From Bradyrhizobium septentrionale (lineage in GTDB: Bacteria > Pseudomonadota > Alphaproteobacteria > Rhizobiales > Xanthobacteraceae): a stretch of 64,000 nt of DNA. Where the stretch lies: NCBI RefSeq assembly GCF_011516645.4, contig NZ_CP088285.1, positions 1,364,001-1,428,000 of the forward strand, in the 5' to 3' direction. The position numbers and the translations under genes are program-made. Within the stretch, counting starts at the first letter, position 1, and every line of letters starts with the position of its first letter. The notes beneath the pieces were generated by a model. That model worked only from the letters and a program-made list of their open reading frames with translations. It had not been told where the DNA came from and searched no databases. Below are positions 7,823-17,308 of the stretch, one piece after another.

Positions 7823-7856
7823 AAAACCGGCTTCGCTTTTCGAAGCCGGTTTTTTT
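7823..7856 (+). terminator. Rho-independent terminator of sciP
   Basis: AAAACCGGCTTCG and CGAAGCCGGTTTT form a 13-bp stem with a 5-base loop, followed by further T residues. It begins 27 bases after the sciP stop. Confidence 0.9.
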
Positions 7857-7881
7857 CATGTCCGCGATTTTGCCGCGGTTC

Positions 7882-7900
7882 TTAACCTTCGTTAACCATA
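7882..7900 (+). promoter_or_regulatory. Candidate CtrA-type site upstream of fliF
   Basis: Two TTAAC half sites lie at 7882-7886 and 7892-7896, the second continuing as TTAACCAT. Half sites start 10 bases apart; the classical CtrA box spacing is 11, so the match is imperfect. Position is about 75 bases before fliF, consistent with a class II flagellar promoter. Inference only. Confidence 0.4.
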
Positions 7901-7968
7901 TGGAAACCATACCCTAGGCAATATTTGCCCAGTCGGACCCGCTTGGGCCGAATCCCTGGGGGCCGTTG

Positions 7969-9597
7969 GTGCAAAGTCTGGTTGCTTTCCTGAGAGGTCT
8001 TGGTGCGGCCCGCCTCGGGGCCATGGTTGCGGTCACCGCAGCCCTGATCGGTTTCTTCGCTTTCGTCATCATGCGCGTCACCACGCCGCAGATGACCACC
8101 CTCTTCACCGATCTGTCGACCGAGGATTCCTCCGGAATCATCAAGGAGCTGGAGCGCCAGGCGATCCCGTTCGAGCTGCGCAATGACGGCGCCGCGATCA
8201 TGGTGCCGAAGGACAAGGTGACGCGGCTTCGGATGAAGCTCGCCGAGGGCGGCATGCCCAAGGGCGGCGGCGTCGGCTACGAGATCTTCGACAAGTCGGA
8301 CGCCTTGGGCACCACGAGCTTCGTCCAGAACATCAATCATCTGCGGGCGCTGGAGGGCGAGCTCGCCCGCACCATCCGCGCCATCGACCGTGTCCAGGCC
8401 GCGCGCGTCCACCTCGTGCTGCCGGAAAAGCCGCTGTTCTCGCGCGAAACGCCGGAGCCCTCGGCCTCGATCGTGCTCAGGGTGCGCGGCGCGCTGGAGC
8501 CGCAGCAGATCCGGGCGATCCGCCACGTCGTCGCCTCCGCGGTCAACGGGCTGAAGCCGCAGCGGGTCTCGATCGTCGACGAGGCCGGCTCGCTGCTGGC
8601 CGATGGCGCCGCCAGCGATGCCGACGCCGCGGTCGGCGACGAGCGCCGCGCCGCGTTCGAGAAGCGGATGCGCAAGCAGGTCGAGGACATCGTCTCCTCG
8701 GTGGTCGGCTCGGGCCGCGCCCGCGTCCAGCTCTCCGCCGATTTCGACTACAACAAGATCACCCAGACCTCGGACAAGTTCGACCCCGAGGGCCGCGTGC
8801 TGCGCTCGACCCAGACCCGCGAGGAAAGCAGCGCCACCGCCGACAATTCCGGCCAGGTCACCGTCAACAACGAGCTGCCGGGCAACCAGAACCAGGACAA
8901 CGCCGTCCGCGCCCGCGACCAGAGCAAGAAGAGCGAGGAAACCAACAATTACGAGATTTCCCGCACCACCAAGACCGAGGTGACCGAGGCCGGCCGCGTC
9001 AACCGCATCTCGGTCGCGGTGCTGGTCGACGGCGCCTATTCCAAGAATGAAAAAGGCGAGATGGTCTATCAGGACCGCACCAAGGAGCAGCTCGACCGCA
9101 TCGCCACCCTGGTCCGCTCCGCGATCGGCTTCGACCAGCAGCGCGGCGACCAGGTCGAGGTCGTCAACCTGCGCTTTGCCGAACCGCCGACCGCGCAGCC
9201 GATCGCCGAGCCGACCGGCCTGCTCGGCATGCTGCAATTCACCAAGGATGACGTGATGTACGTGATCGAGCTCGGCGTCATGATGATGCTCGGCCTGGTC
9301 GTGCTGTTCATGGTGGTCCGCCCGCTGGTCAAGCGCATCGTCGCCGCCGACGCCATTCCGGCGCTGATCGGCGCCGGTGTGCCGGCGATGGCCGAAGCCC
9401 ACGCCGAGAGCGCGGGTGCCACCGGCCAGGCGCTGATCCCGAGCGGCAGCGGCGCGGCGCAACTGATCGACGTCGCCCAGATCCAGGGCCAGGTCCACGC
9501 CCAGGCCGTGCACCGGGTCGGCGAGCTCGCCGAGCGCAATCCGAACGAAACCGTCTCCATTGTCCGTCAATGGCTGAGCGAGCCGGTAGAGAACTGA
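7969..9597 (+). CDS. fliF: Flagellar M-ring protein FliF
   Basis: FliF builds the inner-membrane MS ring on which the motor assembles. The 542-residue protein has a first membrane span at about 17-36 and the conserved YscJ/FliF ring domain with [20 protein letters not shown] and [17 protein letters not shown] variable periplasmic region follows, then a second span (about 423-447, [20 protein letters not shown]) before the FliG-binding tail, which ends [13 protein letters not shown] 7969 follows a TTG at 7966; I prefer GTG because FliF proteins of this group begin MQSLV, but the choice is uncertain. It heads the operon fliF-fliG-fliH-fliN-flbD, one base before fliG. Confidence 0.96.
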   Translation: MQSLVAFLRGLGAARLGAMVAVTAALIGFFAFVIMRVTTPQMTTLFTDLSTEDSSGIIKELERQAIPFELRNDGAAIMVPKDKVTRLRMKLAEGGMPKGGGVGYEIFDKSDALGTTSFVQNINHLRALEGELARTIRAIDRVQAARVHLVLPEKPLFSRETPEPSASIVLRVRGALEPQQIRAIRHVVASAVNGLKPQRVSIVDEAGSLLADGAASDADAAVGDERRAAFEKRMRKQVEDIVSSVVGSGRARVQLSADFDYNKITQTSDKFDPEGRVLRSTQTREESSATADNSGQVTVNNELPGNQNQDNAVRARDQSKKSEETNNYEISRTTKTEVTEAGRVNRISVAVLVDGAYSKNEKGEMVYQDRTKEQLDRIATLVRSAIGFDQQRGDQVEVVNLRFAEPPTAQPIAEPTGLLGMLQFTKDDVMYVIELGVMMMLGLVVLFMVVRPLVKRIVAADAIPALIGAGVPAMAEAHAESAGATGQALIPSGSGAAQLIDVAQIQGQVHAQAVHRVGELAERNPNETVSIVRQWLSEPVEN

Positions 9598-9598
9598 C

Positions 9599-10684
9599 AT
9601 GGCCGCAGTACCCCAGACCACCAACGCCAACGACATCGCCACCGTCCTCTCGACGCTGGCGAACCGGCAGAGTGCCCGGCCCAAGGGAAAGCCGCTGCCC
9701 GGCCCGAAGCGCGCGGCGATCCTGATGCTGGCGCTCGGCGAGCAATATGGCGGCAAGATCTGGTCGATGCTCGACGACGAGGAAGTCCGCGAGCTGTCGG
9801 TCCACATGTCGACGCTCGGCACCGTCGAGGCCGATGTGGTCGAGGATTTGATGCTGGAATTCGTCTCGCGGATGTCGGCCTCCGGCGCGCTGATGGGCAA
9901 TTTCGACGCCACCGAACGGCTGCTGCAGCAGTACCTGCCGGCCGAGCGCGTCACCGGCATCATGGACGAGATCCGCGGCCCCGCCGGCCGCAACATGTGG
10001 GAGAAGCTCTCCAACGTGCAGGAAGAGGTGCTCGCCAACTACCTCAAGAACGAGTACCCGCAGACCATCGCCGTGGTGCTGTCGAAGCTGAAGCCGGAGC
10101 ACGCCGCCCGCGTGCTGGCGATCCTGCCCGAGGACATCGCGCTCGACGTGGTCGGCCGCATGCTGCGGATGGAGGCGGTGCAGAAGGAAGTCATCGAGCG
10201 GGTCGAGCAGACGCTGCGCACCGAGTTCATGTCGAACCTGTCGCAGACCCGCCGCCGCGACGCCCATGAAGTGATGGCCGAGATCTTCAACAATTTCGAC
10301 CGCCAGACCGAAACCCGCTTCATCACCTCGCTGGAAGAGGAAAACCGCGAATCCGCCGAGCGCATCAAGGCGCTGATGTTCACCTTCGACGATCTGATCA
10401 AGCTCGATGCCGCCTCGGCCCAGACGCTGATGCGCAATATCGACAAGGACAAGCTCGGCGTCGCGCTGAAGAGCGCCAACGAGGAGGTGCGCAGCTTCTT
10501 CCTCGGCAACATGTCCTCCCGCGCCGGCAAGATGCTGATGGACGACATGGCCGCGATGGGCCCGGTGCGCCTGCGCGACGTCGACGAGGCGCAGGCGCTG
10601 CTGGTCAACCTCGCCAAAGACCTCGCCGCCCGCGGCGAGATCACGCTGACCAAGAACCGCGCCGACGACGAGCTGGTGTACTGA
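9599..10684 (+). CDS. fliG: Flagellar motor switch protein FliG
   Basis: The 361-residue rotor protein transmits torque from the stator and links FliF to FliM. The N-terminal region contains [18 protein letters not shown]; the middle has the armadillo segment [20 protein letters not shown]. The C-terminal torque helix contains [18 protein letters not shown] followed by [12 protein letters not shown], which keeps the charged Arg, Asp-Asp and Arg positions known to face the stator. It is full length. It begins one base after the fliF stop and shares a TGATG overlap with fliH, so translation is probably coupled. Confidence 0.97.
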   Translation: MAAVPQTTNANDIATVLSTLANRQSARPKGKPLPGPKRAAILMLALGEQYGGKIWSMLDDEEVRELSVHMSTLGTVEADVVEDLMLEFVSRMSASGALMGNFDATERLLQQYLPAERVTGIMDEIRGPAGRNMWEKLSNVQEEVLANYLKNEYPQTIAVVLSKLKPEHAARVLAILPEDIALDVVGRMLRMEAVQKEVIERVEQTLRTEFMSNLSQTRRRDAHEVMAEIFNNFDRQTETRFITSLEEENRESAERIKALMFTFDDLIKLDAASAQTLMRNIDKDKLGVALKSANEEVRSFFLGNMSSRAGKMLMDDMAAMGPVRLRDVDEAQALLVNLAKDLAARGEITLTKNRADDELVY

Positions 10685-11307
10685 TGGCCGCACCCGCGAA
10701 ATTCCTGTTCGACACGGATTTCTCGGCGCCGGACCGCGCCCGCGAGCGCGCGCCTACGGCGGCCGAGATCGCGCAGAAGGTCGCCGACGCCGAAGCGCGG
10801 GCGTATCGTGCCGGCTATGAAGCCGCGTTGCGCGAGGCCAAGGTCGAGAGCGACCGCCGCGCGACGCAGGCGCTGGAGGAGATCGGCACCGCGATCAAGG
10901 GCATCGCCGCGCGCTTTGCCGGCATCGAGACGCGGATGGAGACCGAGGCCGTGGACGTCGCGGTCGCGGTGGCCCGCAAGCTCTGCACCGAACTGGTGGC
11001 GCGCGAGCCGCTCGGCGAGATCACCGCGCTGGTCTCCGACTGCTTCTCGCATCTGGTCGCGACGCCGCATCTCGTGGTCCGCATCAACGACGCGCTCTAC
11101 GGGGCGGCGCATGACAATATCGAGCGGATGGCGGCGCAGTCCGGCTTCCAGGGCCGGCTGGTGATCCTGGCCGAGCCGACGATTGCGACCGGCGACTGCC
11201 GGATCGAATGGGCTGACGGCGGCGTGGTGCTGGAACGCGCCGCGATCGAAGGCAAGATCGACGAACTCGTCGGACGCTATCTGGCGTCCCGCGGCCAGGC
11301 CGGCTGA
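10684..11307 (+). CDS. fliH: Flagellar export regulator FliH
   Basis: This 207-residue protein fits FliH, the peripheral stalk of the flagellar type III export ATPase that restrains FliI and docks it at the C-ring. It has an early FLFDTDFS motif, then a long charged helix (about 25-95) with AYRAGYEAALREAK, matching the GxxxG-rich FliH coiled region, then a globular C-terminal domain ending GKIDELVGRYLASR. Sequence conservation in FliH is low, so location between fliG and fliN is the strongest support. Its start overlaps the fliG stop. Confidence 0.9.
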   Translation: MAAPAKFLFDTDFSAPDRARERAPTAAEIAQKVADAEARAYRAGYEAALREAKVESDRRATQALEEIGTAIKGIAARFAGIETRMETEAVDVAVAVARKLCTELVAREPLGEITALVSDCFSHLVATPHLVVRINDALYGAAHDNIERMAAQSGFQGRLVILAEPTIATGDCRIEWADGGVVLERAAIEGKIDELVGRYLASRGQAG

Positions 11308-11327
11308 CGGCGATTGAGGGCTAAACC

Positions 11328-11678
11328 ATGAGCGACACCGACTCCCACGTCCCGCTTCCCGACCTCAACGCCGCCGACGCGCCGGGGATCGACGACATCG
11401 GCTACAACGAGGACGAAAATGCCGCGCGCATTGCGGCCGATCTCGAAGCCGTGTTCGACGTGCCGGTGCAGGTCTCGGCGGTGCTCGGCCGCTCCAAGAT
11501 GGATGTCGGCGACCTCCTGAAGCTCGGACCGGGCACCGTGCTCGAACTCGACCGCCGCGTCGGCGAGGCGATCGACATCTACGTCAACAACCGCCTGGTG
11601 GCGCGCGGCGAAGTGGTGCTGGTGGAAGACAAGCTCGGCGTGACCATGACCGAAATCATCAAGGCTGAACGTTCTTAA
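11328..11678 (+). CDS. fliN: Flagellar motor switch protein FliN
   Basis: The 116-residue protein carries the SpoA/FliN domain over residues 45-112: VQVSAVLGRSKMDVGDLLKL, GTVLELDRRVGEAIDIYVN and RGEVVLVEDKLGVTMTEI, all diagnostic. FliN forms the lower C-ring with FliM and binds FliH, positioning the export ATPase. The first 40 residues are an acidic, disordered extension usual for alphaproteobacterial FliN. It lies 20 bases after fliH in the same operon. Confidence 0.96.
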   Translation: MSDTDSHVPLPDLNAADAPGIDDIGYNEDENAARIAADLEAVFDVPVQVSAVLGRSKMDVGDLLKLGPGTVLELDRRVGEAIDIYVNNRLVARGEVVLVEDKLGVTMTEIIKAERS

Positions 11679-11733
11679 ACGGACCCAACGGCAGCGCGCC
11701 GAACCTGCGCGACCAGACGAACAGGAGATCATC

Positions 11734-13119
11734 ATGCGGCTTCTCATCGTTGGCACCCTGAAGGGCCAGCTCACGACCGCGACCAAGATCGCGATGGACA
11801 ACGGCGCCTCGGTGACCCACGCCGAAACCATCGAGCAGGCGATGAACGTGCTGCGCGGCGGCAAGGGCGCCGACCTCCTGCTGGTCGATGTCGGCCTCGA
11901 CATCCGCGACCTCGTGATGCGGCTCGAGGCCGAGCACATCCACGTGCCGATCGTCGCCTGCGGCATCTCCAACGACGCCCGCGCCGCGGTCGCCGCGATC
12001 CATGCCGGCGCCAAGGAATACATCCCGCTGCCGCCCGATCCCGAATTGATCGCAGCGGTGCTCGCCGCGGTCGCCAACGACGCGCGCGACCTGATCTGGC
12101 GCGACGAGGCGATGGGCCGGGTGATCAAGCTCGCGCAGCAGATCGCGGGCTCGGATGCTTCGGTCATGATCACCGGCGAGTCCGGCACCGGCAAGGAGGT
12201 GCTGGCGCGCTATGTCCACTCCCGCTCGGCCCGCGCCAAGCGGCCGTTCATCTCGATCAACTGCGCGGCGATCCCGGAGCACCTCCTGGAATCCGAGCTG
12301 TTCGGCCATGAGAAGGGCGCCTTCACCGGCGCGGTGGCGCGCCGCATCGGCAAGTTCGAGGAAGCGACCGGCGGCACCCTGCTGCTCGACGAAATCTCCG
12401 AGATGGATGTCCGTTTGCAGTCGAAGCTGTTGCGCGCGATCCAGGAGCGCGTGATCGACCGCGTCGGCGGCACCAAGCCGGTTCCGGTCGACATCCGCAT
12501 CATCGCGACCTCGAACCGCAATCTGTCGGAGGCGGTGCGCGAGGGCTCTTTCCGCGAGGACCTGCTGTTCCGCCTCAACGTCGTCAATTTGAAGATCCCG
12601 CCGCTGCGCGACCGTCCGGCCGACATCCTCGAACTGGCGCAGCATTTCGCCAAGAAATACGCCGAGGCCAACGGCCTGCCGGTCCGCCCGGTCTCGACCG
12701 AAGCCCGCCGCGTCCTGACCGCGAACCGCTGGCAGGGCAACGTCCGCGAGCTCGAGAACACCATTCATCGCTCGGTGCTGATGGCGCAGGGCGACGAGAT
12801 CGGCGCTGAGGCGATCCTCACCCCCGACGGCGACCGGCTCGACCTCGCCAAGACCGCGCCCGCGGTCGCCCACGCCACGCTTGCCGCCGAGCAGGTCACC
12901 CGCGCGCTGGTCGGCCGCACCGTCGCCGACGTCGAGCGCGATTTGATCCTGGAAACGCTGAAGCACTGCCTCGGCAACCGCACCCACGCCGCCAACATCC
13001 TCGGCATCTCGATCCGCACGCTACGCAACAAGCTGAACGAATATGCCGACGGCGGGATTCCGATCACCCCGGCCGGCAATGGCGCTCCCGACTATCAGCG
13101 GATGGCCAGCGCTGGTTGA
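11734..13119 (+). CDS. flbD: Sigma-54-dependent flagellar regulator FlbD
   Basis: The 461-residue protein is an enhancer-binding activator and repressor of late flagellar genes. The receiver-like domain (1-115) keeps Asp52 in LLLVDVG but has LIVGTLKGQL where receivers usually carry an acidic pair. This agrees with Caulobacter FlbD, which is controlled by the partner FliX. The AAA+ domain has Walker A GESGTGK (148-154), the sigma-54 contact GAFTGA (195-200) and Walker B LLLDEI (about 216-221). A Fis-type helix-turn-helix (about 410-440) contains NILGISIRTLRNKLNEY. It follows fliN by 55 bases. The Caulobacter-like repertoire suggests the subpolar flagellum system, which is inference. Confidence 0.95.
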   Translation: MRLLIVGTLKGQLTTATKIAMDNGASVTHAETIEQAMNVLRGGKGADLLLVDVGLDIRDLVMRLEAEHIHVPIVACGISNDARAAVAAIHAGAKEYIPLPPDPELIAAVLAAVANDARDLIWRDEAMGRVIKLAQQIAGSDASVMITGESGTGKEVLARYVHSRSARAKRPFISINCAAIPEHLLESELFGHEKGAFTGAVARRIGKFEEATGGTLLLDEISEMDVRLQSKLLRAIQERVIDRVGGTKPVPVDIRIIATSNRNLSEAVREGSFREDLLFRLNVVNLKIPPLRDRPADILELAQHFAKKYAEANGLPVRPVSTEARRVLTANRWQGNVRELENTIHRSVLMAQGDEIGAEAILTPDGDRLDLAKTAPAVAHATLAAEQVTRALVGRTVADVERDLILETLKHCLGNRTHAANILGISIRTLRNKLNEYADGGIPITPAGNGAPDYQRMASAG

Positions 13120-13161
13120 GAAACGACGGCGGCGGGCCAATCCCGCCGCGATTGCCTCACG

Positions 13162-13317
13162 TCACGAGTAGCTTGGGGCGTCAGGCTTGCGGAAGATGCG
13201 GATCGGATCGCCCGGCGTGATGTCGCGGCCGGTGAAGGTCACATACGCATAGAGCGCGAGATAAGCGACGGCGATCGCACCGACGAGGTAGAACAGCCAA
13301 ATTCCTAGGCGCTTCAT
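13162..13317 (-). CDS. Small single-span membrane protein (51 residues), hypothetical
   Basis: ATG 13317 is chosen because GAGGTGA lies about 7 bases upstream; the longer frame from 13350 has no such site. The product has one membrane span (about residues 5-25, LGIWLFYLVGAIAVAYLAL), then TGRDITPGDPIRIFRKPD, suggesting an N-terminal anchor with a short soluble tail. It is convergent with flbD. No function is known to me. Confidence 0.65.
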   Translation of the reverse strand: MKRLGIWLFYLVGAIAVAYLALYAYVTFTGRDITPGDPIRIFRKPDAPSYS

Positions 13318-13486
13318 CGAACCGTCACCTCTGCGAAACATCCGCGCCATTTAATGCGCTGATCAAGAAAGCGCCACGGCCAACATGCCGCGCCGGGCCC
13401 GCCGCCTGTCATCCCTTGTATGTTGCGGCCAATTGCCTTACTCAATCTCTTATTGTTTTAACGTCCTTTGACAACTGGAGAGAGAT

Positions 13487-13867
13487 ATGGCCCTTTACGC
13501 GCAGACTGTCGGCACCCTGTCCACCAACTCCTCGACCTTCACGCCGATGCAAGGCCTCACCCTGACGATCCCCGAGGGCGTCGGCACCACCGCGATCGTC
13601 ATCCTCAACGTTCCAATGCCATACGCGACCGGCACCGATACTCCGGGCGGCACGTTCGGCATCGCCCTCAATGGTGCAGTCTCGACGGTCACGGCGAGCT
13701 TTACCTACAACGACCCGGCCCCGGCCAGCACGGGCCGCATCCCGACGACGCTGGTCGTCGGCATCCCGCTCGGCAACGCTGCCCAGACCGTCCAGGCCGT
13801 CTGGTACGGCGTTCGCGGCAGCACCGTGATCATCGACAGCCCGGCGACGCTGACCGCGATCATCTAA
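13487..13867 (+). CDS. Small beta-rich protein of unknown function
   Basis: The product is 126 residues, starting at ATG 13487 after GGAGAGAG. It has no signal peptide or membrane span. The sequence is almost wholly alternating hydrophobic and small polar residues with many Thr, Gly and Val (LTLTIPEGVGTTAIVILNVP, FGIALNGAVSTVTASFTYN, STVIIDSPATLTAII) and virtually no Lys. That suggests a compact beta-sandwich; a jelly-roll or C1q/TNF-like fold is one guess. It is an isolated gene between flbD and the sulfonate operon. I recognise no family. Confidence 0.7.
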   Translation: MALYAQTVGTLSTNSSTFTPMQGLTLTIPEGVGTTAIVILNVPMPYATGTDTPGGTFGIALNGAVSTVTASFTYNDPAPASTGRIPTTLVVGIPLGNAAQTVQAVWYGVRGSTVIIDSPATLTAII

Positions 13868-13892
13868 GCCTGATCCGGGCGAGCGCCACGCG

Positions 13893-14483
13893 TTAGCGCA
13901 CGCCCCGAGCGTGAACGTGGCGCGACGGCAGGCTGACCTCGGCCAGCTTGACGGCGTCTTCTTCCCGGTCGATCGCGACATATTCGCCGTGCCAGTACGC
14001 CAGCGCGGCGGTTCGCTCCGAGGTGATCACGTCGAGCACGCGACCGATGACGATCGCGTGCGAATGCCGTTCGATGATCTCCTCGACCTCGCAATCAACA
14101 GCCGCCAGCGCGCCGACCAGCAGCGGAACGCCGGAGGCGCGGGTCGTCCATTCGGCGCCCGCAAAGCGGTCCGCACCCTTGAGGCCGCCCTTGCCGGTGA
14201 AACGCTCGGCGATGTCGAGCTGATCGGCGGTGAGGATGTTGACGCCGAACACGCCATGGCGGGCGATCAGCGGCCATGAGGAGGCGGCGCGGTTGATGCT
14301 GACGATCAGCGACGGCGGCTCGACCGACAGCGACGACACCGAGGTCACCGTCATCCCCGAGATTTCTTTGCCGCGACCGGCCGTGATGACGCTGACGCCG
14401 CCGGTGAGATGGCGCATCGCGCCGCGGAATTCAGCGGCCGCCACCGCGGGCTCGATCGAAACATTGCGGACGACGGAATTCAT
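13893..14483 (-). CDS. Flavin reductase (FMN reductase-like), sulfonate operon
   Basis: The 196-residue flavin reductase-like domain protein contains FRGAMRHLTGGVSVITAG, GMTVTSVSSLSVEPPSLIVS and GVFGVNILTADQ, typical of the NAD(P)H:flavin oxidoreductases that feed two-component monooxygenases. It is the last gene of the minus-strand sulfonate operon, 7 bases after ssuB. It therefore probably supplies FMNH2 to SsuD, replacing the unrelated flavodoxin-like SsuE of enterobacteria. That pairing is inference from position. Confidence 0.85.
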   Translation of the reverse strand: MNSVVRNVSIEPAVAAAEFRGAMRHLTGGVSVITAGRGKEISGMTVTSVSSLSVEPPSLIVSINRAASSWPLIARHGVFGVNILTADQLDIAERFTGKGGLKGADRFAGAEWTTRASGVPLLVGALAAVDCEVEEIIERHSHAIVIGRVLDVITSERTAALAYWHGEYVAIDREEDAVKLAEVSLPSRHVHARGVR

Positions 14484-14490
14484 GGCGACC

Positions 14491-15336
14491 TCACAGGGTG
14501 TCTTCGCTGCCTTCGAGCAGATGCTTCAGGATCTCGCCTTCCAGCGCGGCGAGTTCGGCCGAACCGCGCCGGCGCGGCCGCGGCAGGTCGATCGTGACGT
14601 CCTGCGCGATGCGGCCATCCTCGATCACCAGCACGCGGTCGGCGAGCGCGACCGCCTCGGCGACGTCATGCGTCACCAGGATCGCGGTAAAGCCCTGGTC
14701 GCGCCAGACGCGCTCCAGCAATTGCTGCATCGAGATCCGGGTCAGCGCATCGAGCGCGCCGAGCGGCTCGTCGAACGCCAGCACGCGCGGCTGGCTGACC
14801 AGCGCGCGCGCCAGCGCCACGCGCTGCTTCTGGCCGCCCGAGAGCACCGACGGCCACTGCCCGCGCTTGTCGCCGAGGCCGACCTCGACCAGAGCGTGCT
14901 CGGCGCGTGCCTGCGCGTCGGCGGAGGAGCGCTCCCGTCCCAGACCCACTTCGACATTGGACAGCACCCGCGCCCAGGGCAGCAGACGCGGCTCCTGGAA
15001 CATGACGCGGACGTCCTGCGCCCGCGGCTGTTCGCCAAAGGCGATGCTGCCTGCCGTCGGCGCGTCGAGGCCGGCGATCAGGCGCAGCAGCGTGCTCTTG
15101 CCGCAGCCGCTGCGGCCGACGATCGCGACGAACTGGCCGGCCGGGATGTGCAGGTCGATGCCGCGCAGCACCTCATTGTCGCCGAACGCCTTGCGCAGGC
15201 CGCGAATGGTCAGCGACAGGCCGCGGGTCGCAGCTTCCGATCCGCGCCGGAGCTGCCGTGCCTGCACGACGATATCGGCGCGGTCGACCGGCTCGGCGTC
15301 GACGGGCTGGAAACGAAGCGCTTCTTGCATTCTCAT
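14491..15336 (-). CDS. ssuB: Aliphatic sulfonate ABC transporter, ATP-binding protein SsuB
   Basis: The protein is 281 residues. Walker A is GRSGCGKST, the Q-loop lies in [11 protein letters not shown], the ABC signature is LSGGQKQR, Walker B is [14 protein letters not shown], and the switch His is in [15 protein letters not shown]. The FQEPRLLPW form is characteristic of the nitrate/sulfonate/taurine transporter group. It powers SsuC. The start ATG 15336 is two bases after the ssuC stop; a second ATG at 15330 is possible. About 45 residues precede the ABC domain, longer than usual. Confidence 0.93.
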   Translation of the reverse strand: MRMQEALRFQPVDAEPVDRADIVVQARQLRRGSEAATRGLSLTIRGLRKAFGDNEVLRGIDLHIPAGQFVAIVGRSGCGKSTLLRLIAGLDAPTAGSIAFGEQPRAQDVRVMFQEPRLLPWARVLSNVEVGLGRERSSADAQARAEHALVEVGLGDKRGQWPSVLSGGQKQRVALARALVSQPRVLAFDEPLGALDALTRISMQQLLERVWRDQGFTAILVTHDVAEAVALADRVLVIEDGRIAQDVTIDLPRPRRRGSAELAALEGEILKHLLEGSEDTL

Positions 15337-15338
15337 TC

Positions 15339-16145
15339 TCACTTCTTCTGGAAGGCGGGATGCCAGGACAGCGTCAGCCGCTCCAGCGCCCGCGAGGCAC
15401 TGTCGGCGAGCTTGCCGAGCAAGGCGTAGATCAGGATCGAGAGCACGACGACGTCGATCAGCATGAACTCGCGCGCCTGCATTGCCATGTAGCCGAGGCC
15501 CGACGAGGCCGCGATGGTCTCGGCGACGATCAGCGTCAACCACATGATGCCGAGCGCGAAGCGCAGGCCGACGAAGATCGAGGGCAGCGCGCCAGGGAAG
15601 ATCACCCGGCGGAACAGCTCGCCGTCGCTCATGCCGTAGATGCGGCCCATCTCGATCAGCTGCGGGTCGACGGTGCGGATGCCGTGCAGTGTGTTGAGAT
15701 AGATCGGGAAGAACACGCCGAGCGCGACCAGGAACAGTTTTGCCGACTCGTCGATGCCGAACCACAGGATGACCAGGGGAATCAGCGCCAGATGCGGGAT
15801 GTTGCGCACCATCTGCAGCGTGGTGTCGGTGAGCTTCGCCGACAGCTGCGACAGCCCATTGGCGAGCCCGAAGGCGAAGCCGATGCTGCCGCCGATCACA
15901 AATCCGATCGAGGCGCGCCAGAAGCTGACCCAGATGTTGCGGACGAGTTCACCTGACAGCAGCAGCTTCCATCCCGCCAGTGCGACGTCGGACGGCGCCG
16001 GCAGCACGCGCGAGGGAACGAAACCGGTGACGCAGGCCAGCTGCCAGACCAGGATGATGGCGAGCGGCACGATCCAGGGGATCAGGCCGTCAACCTTCGG
16101 CAGTTTCGGTGCGCTGACGCGCGGGAGACTGTCTATCAAGCTCAT
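15339..16145 (-). CDS. ssuC: Aliphatic sulfonate ABC transporter, permease SsuC
   Basis: The 268-residue inner-membrane permease of the BPD_transp_1 family has about six spans. The EAA-type loop that contacts SsuB appears as [20 protein letters not shown] (about 180-199), followed by [30 protein letters not shown] near residue 45 is typical of sulfonate permeases. The start overlaps the ssuD stop (ATGA), showing tight coupling. Confidence 0.93.
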   Translation of the reverse strand: MSLIDSLPRVSAPKLPKVDGLIPWIVPLAIILVWQLACVTGFVPSRVLPAPSDVALAGWKLLLSGELVRNIWVSFWRASIGFVIGGSIGFAFGLANGLSQLSAKLTDTTLQMVRNIPHLALIPLVILWFGIDESAKLFLVALGVFFPIYLNTLHGIRTVDPQLIEMGRIYGMSDGELFRRVIFPGALPSIFVGLRFALGIMWLTLIVAETIAASSGLGYMAMQAREFMLIDVVVLSILIYALLGKLADSASRALERLTLSWHPAFQKK

Positions 16146-17308
16146 GATTGCGATGCCTGCTTCTGCGGACGGTAGTAATTGCCGATGGTCTCGCCGAACG
16201 GCCCGGTGTTGACGCGGATCGGCGTTACGTTGCCGGGTTGCGCCAGCGACAGCAGCGGGAACACCAGCTCGGCGAAGCGATAGGCTTCCTCGAGATGCGG
16301 GTAGCCCGACATGATGAAGGTATCGACGCCGATGTCCTGATACTCCTTGATGCGCGCGGCGACCGTCTGGGGATCGCCGACCAGCGCAGTGCCGGCCCCG
16401 CCGCGCACCAGGCCGACGCCGGCCCAGAGGTTCGGGCTGATCTCGAGCTGGTCGCGCTGGCCACCATGCAGCTGCGCCATGCGCTGCTGGCCGACCGAGT
16501 CCATCCGGGCAAAGATCTTCTGGGCGGCCGCCACCGTGTCGTCGGTGACGTACTGGATCAGCTCGTCGGCGGCGCGCCACGCCTCGGCGTTGGTCTCGCG
16601 CACGATGACATGCAGGCGGATGCCGAATGAGAGCTTGCGGCCGCGCTGCGCCGCCACCGCCTTCACCTTGGCGATCTTCTCGGCGACCTGCGCCGGCGGC
16701 TCGCCCCAGGTCAAATATTTGTCGACGGTGTCGACCGCGACGTCGATGCCGGCATCCGACGAGCCGCCGAAATAGAGCGGCGGCCGCGGCGATTGCACCG
16801 GATTGAACAGCAGGCGGCCGTCCTCGATCCTGATGTGCTTGCCCTCGACATTGACGGTCTTGCCGGCCAAGAGATCGCTGTAGACGTTGAGGAACTCGCG
16901 CGTCACGGCGTAGCGTTCGTCATGGTCGAGGAAGATGCCGTCGCCCTTGTTCTCGATCGGATCGCCGCCGGTGACGACATTGATCAGGAGACGGCCGTTC
17001 GACAGCCGGTCCAGCGTCGCGGTCATGCGGGCGGCGACGCTCGGCGATTGCAGGCCGGGCCGGACCGCCACGAGATAACGCAGGCGCTCGGTCCAGGGCG
17101 CGACGGCTGACGCCACCACCCAGGAGTCTTCGCAGCTCCGCCCCGTCGGCAGCAGCACGCCGTAATAGCCGAGCTGATCCGCGGCCTGCGCAATCTGGCG
17201 CAGATAGTTGAAGTTCACCTCGCGGCCGCCGATCGCCGTTCCGAGGTAGCGGCTGTCGCCGTGGGTCGGCAGGAACCAGAGGATGTTGGCGTTGGTTGCG
17301 GTGCTCAC
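16142..17308 (-). CDS. ssuD: FMNH2-dependent alkanesulfonate monooxygenase SsuD
   Basis: The enzyme (388 residues) cleaves alkanesulfonates to an aldehyde and sulfite using FMNH2 and O2, releasing sulfur for assimilation. It belongs to the bacterial luciferase fold: [15 protein letters not shown] near the N-terminus, [26 protein letters not shown] and [11 protein letters not shown] are SsuD hallmarks, and the Arg-rich lid [13 protein letters not shown] is present. GTG 17308 is chosen since GGAG lies 9 bases upstream and it overlaps the ssuA stop by four bases (GTGA); ATG 17323 would extend it by five residues. Confidence 0.94.
   Translation of the reverse strand: MSTATNANILWFLPTHGDSRYLGTAIGGREVNFNYLRQIAQAADQLGYYGVLLPTGRSCEDSWVVASAVAPWTERLRYLVAVRPGLQSPSVAARMTATLDRLSNGRLLINVVTGGDPIENKGDGIFLDHDERYAVTREFLNVYSDLLAGKTVNVEGKHIRIEDGRLLFNPVQSPRPPLYFGGSSDAGIDVAVDTVDKYLTWGEPPAQVAEKIAKVKAVAAQRGRKLSFGIRLHVIVRETNAEAWRAADELIQYVTDDTVAAAQKIFARMDSVGQQRMAQLHGGQRDQLEISPNLWAGVGLVRGGAGTALVGDPQTVAARIKEYQDIGVDTFIMSGYPHLEEAYRFAELVFPLLSLAQPGNVTPIRVNTGPFGETIGNYYRPQKQASQS

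Noticed and set aside
7882..10038. Minus-strand open frame of 718 codons opposite fliF/fliG
   Set aside because: It is the antisense shadow of two high-G+C flagellar genes; composition is unlike real proteins and the opposite strand has unmistakable FliF and FliG.
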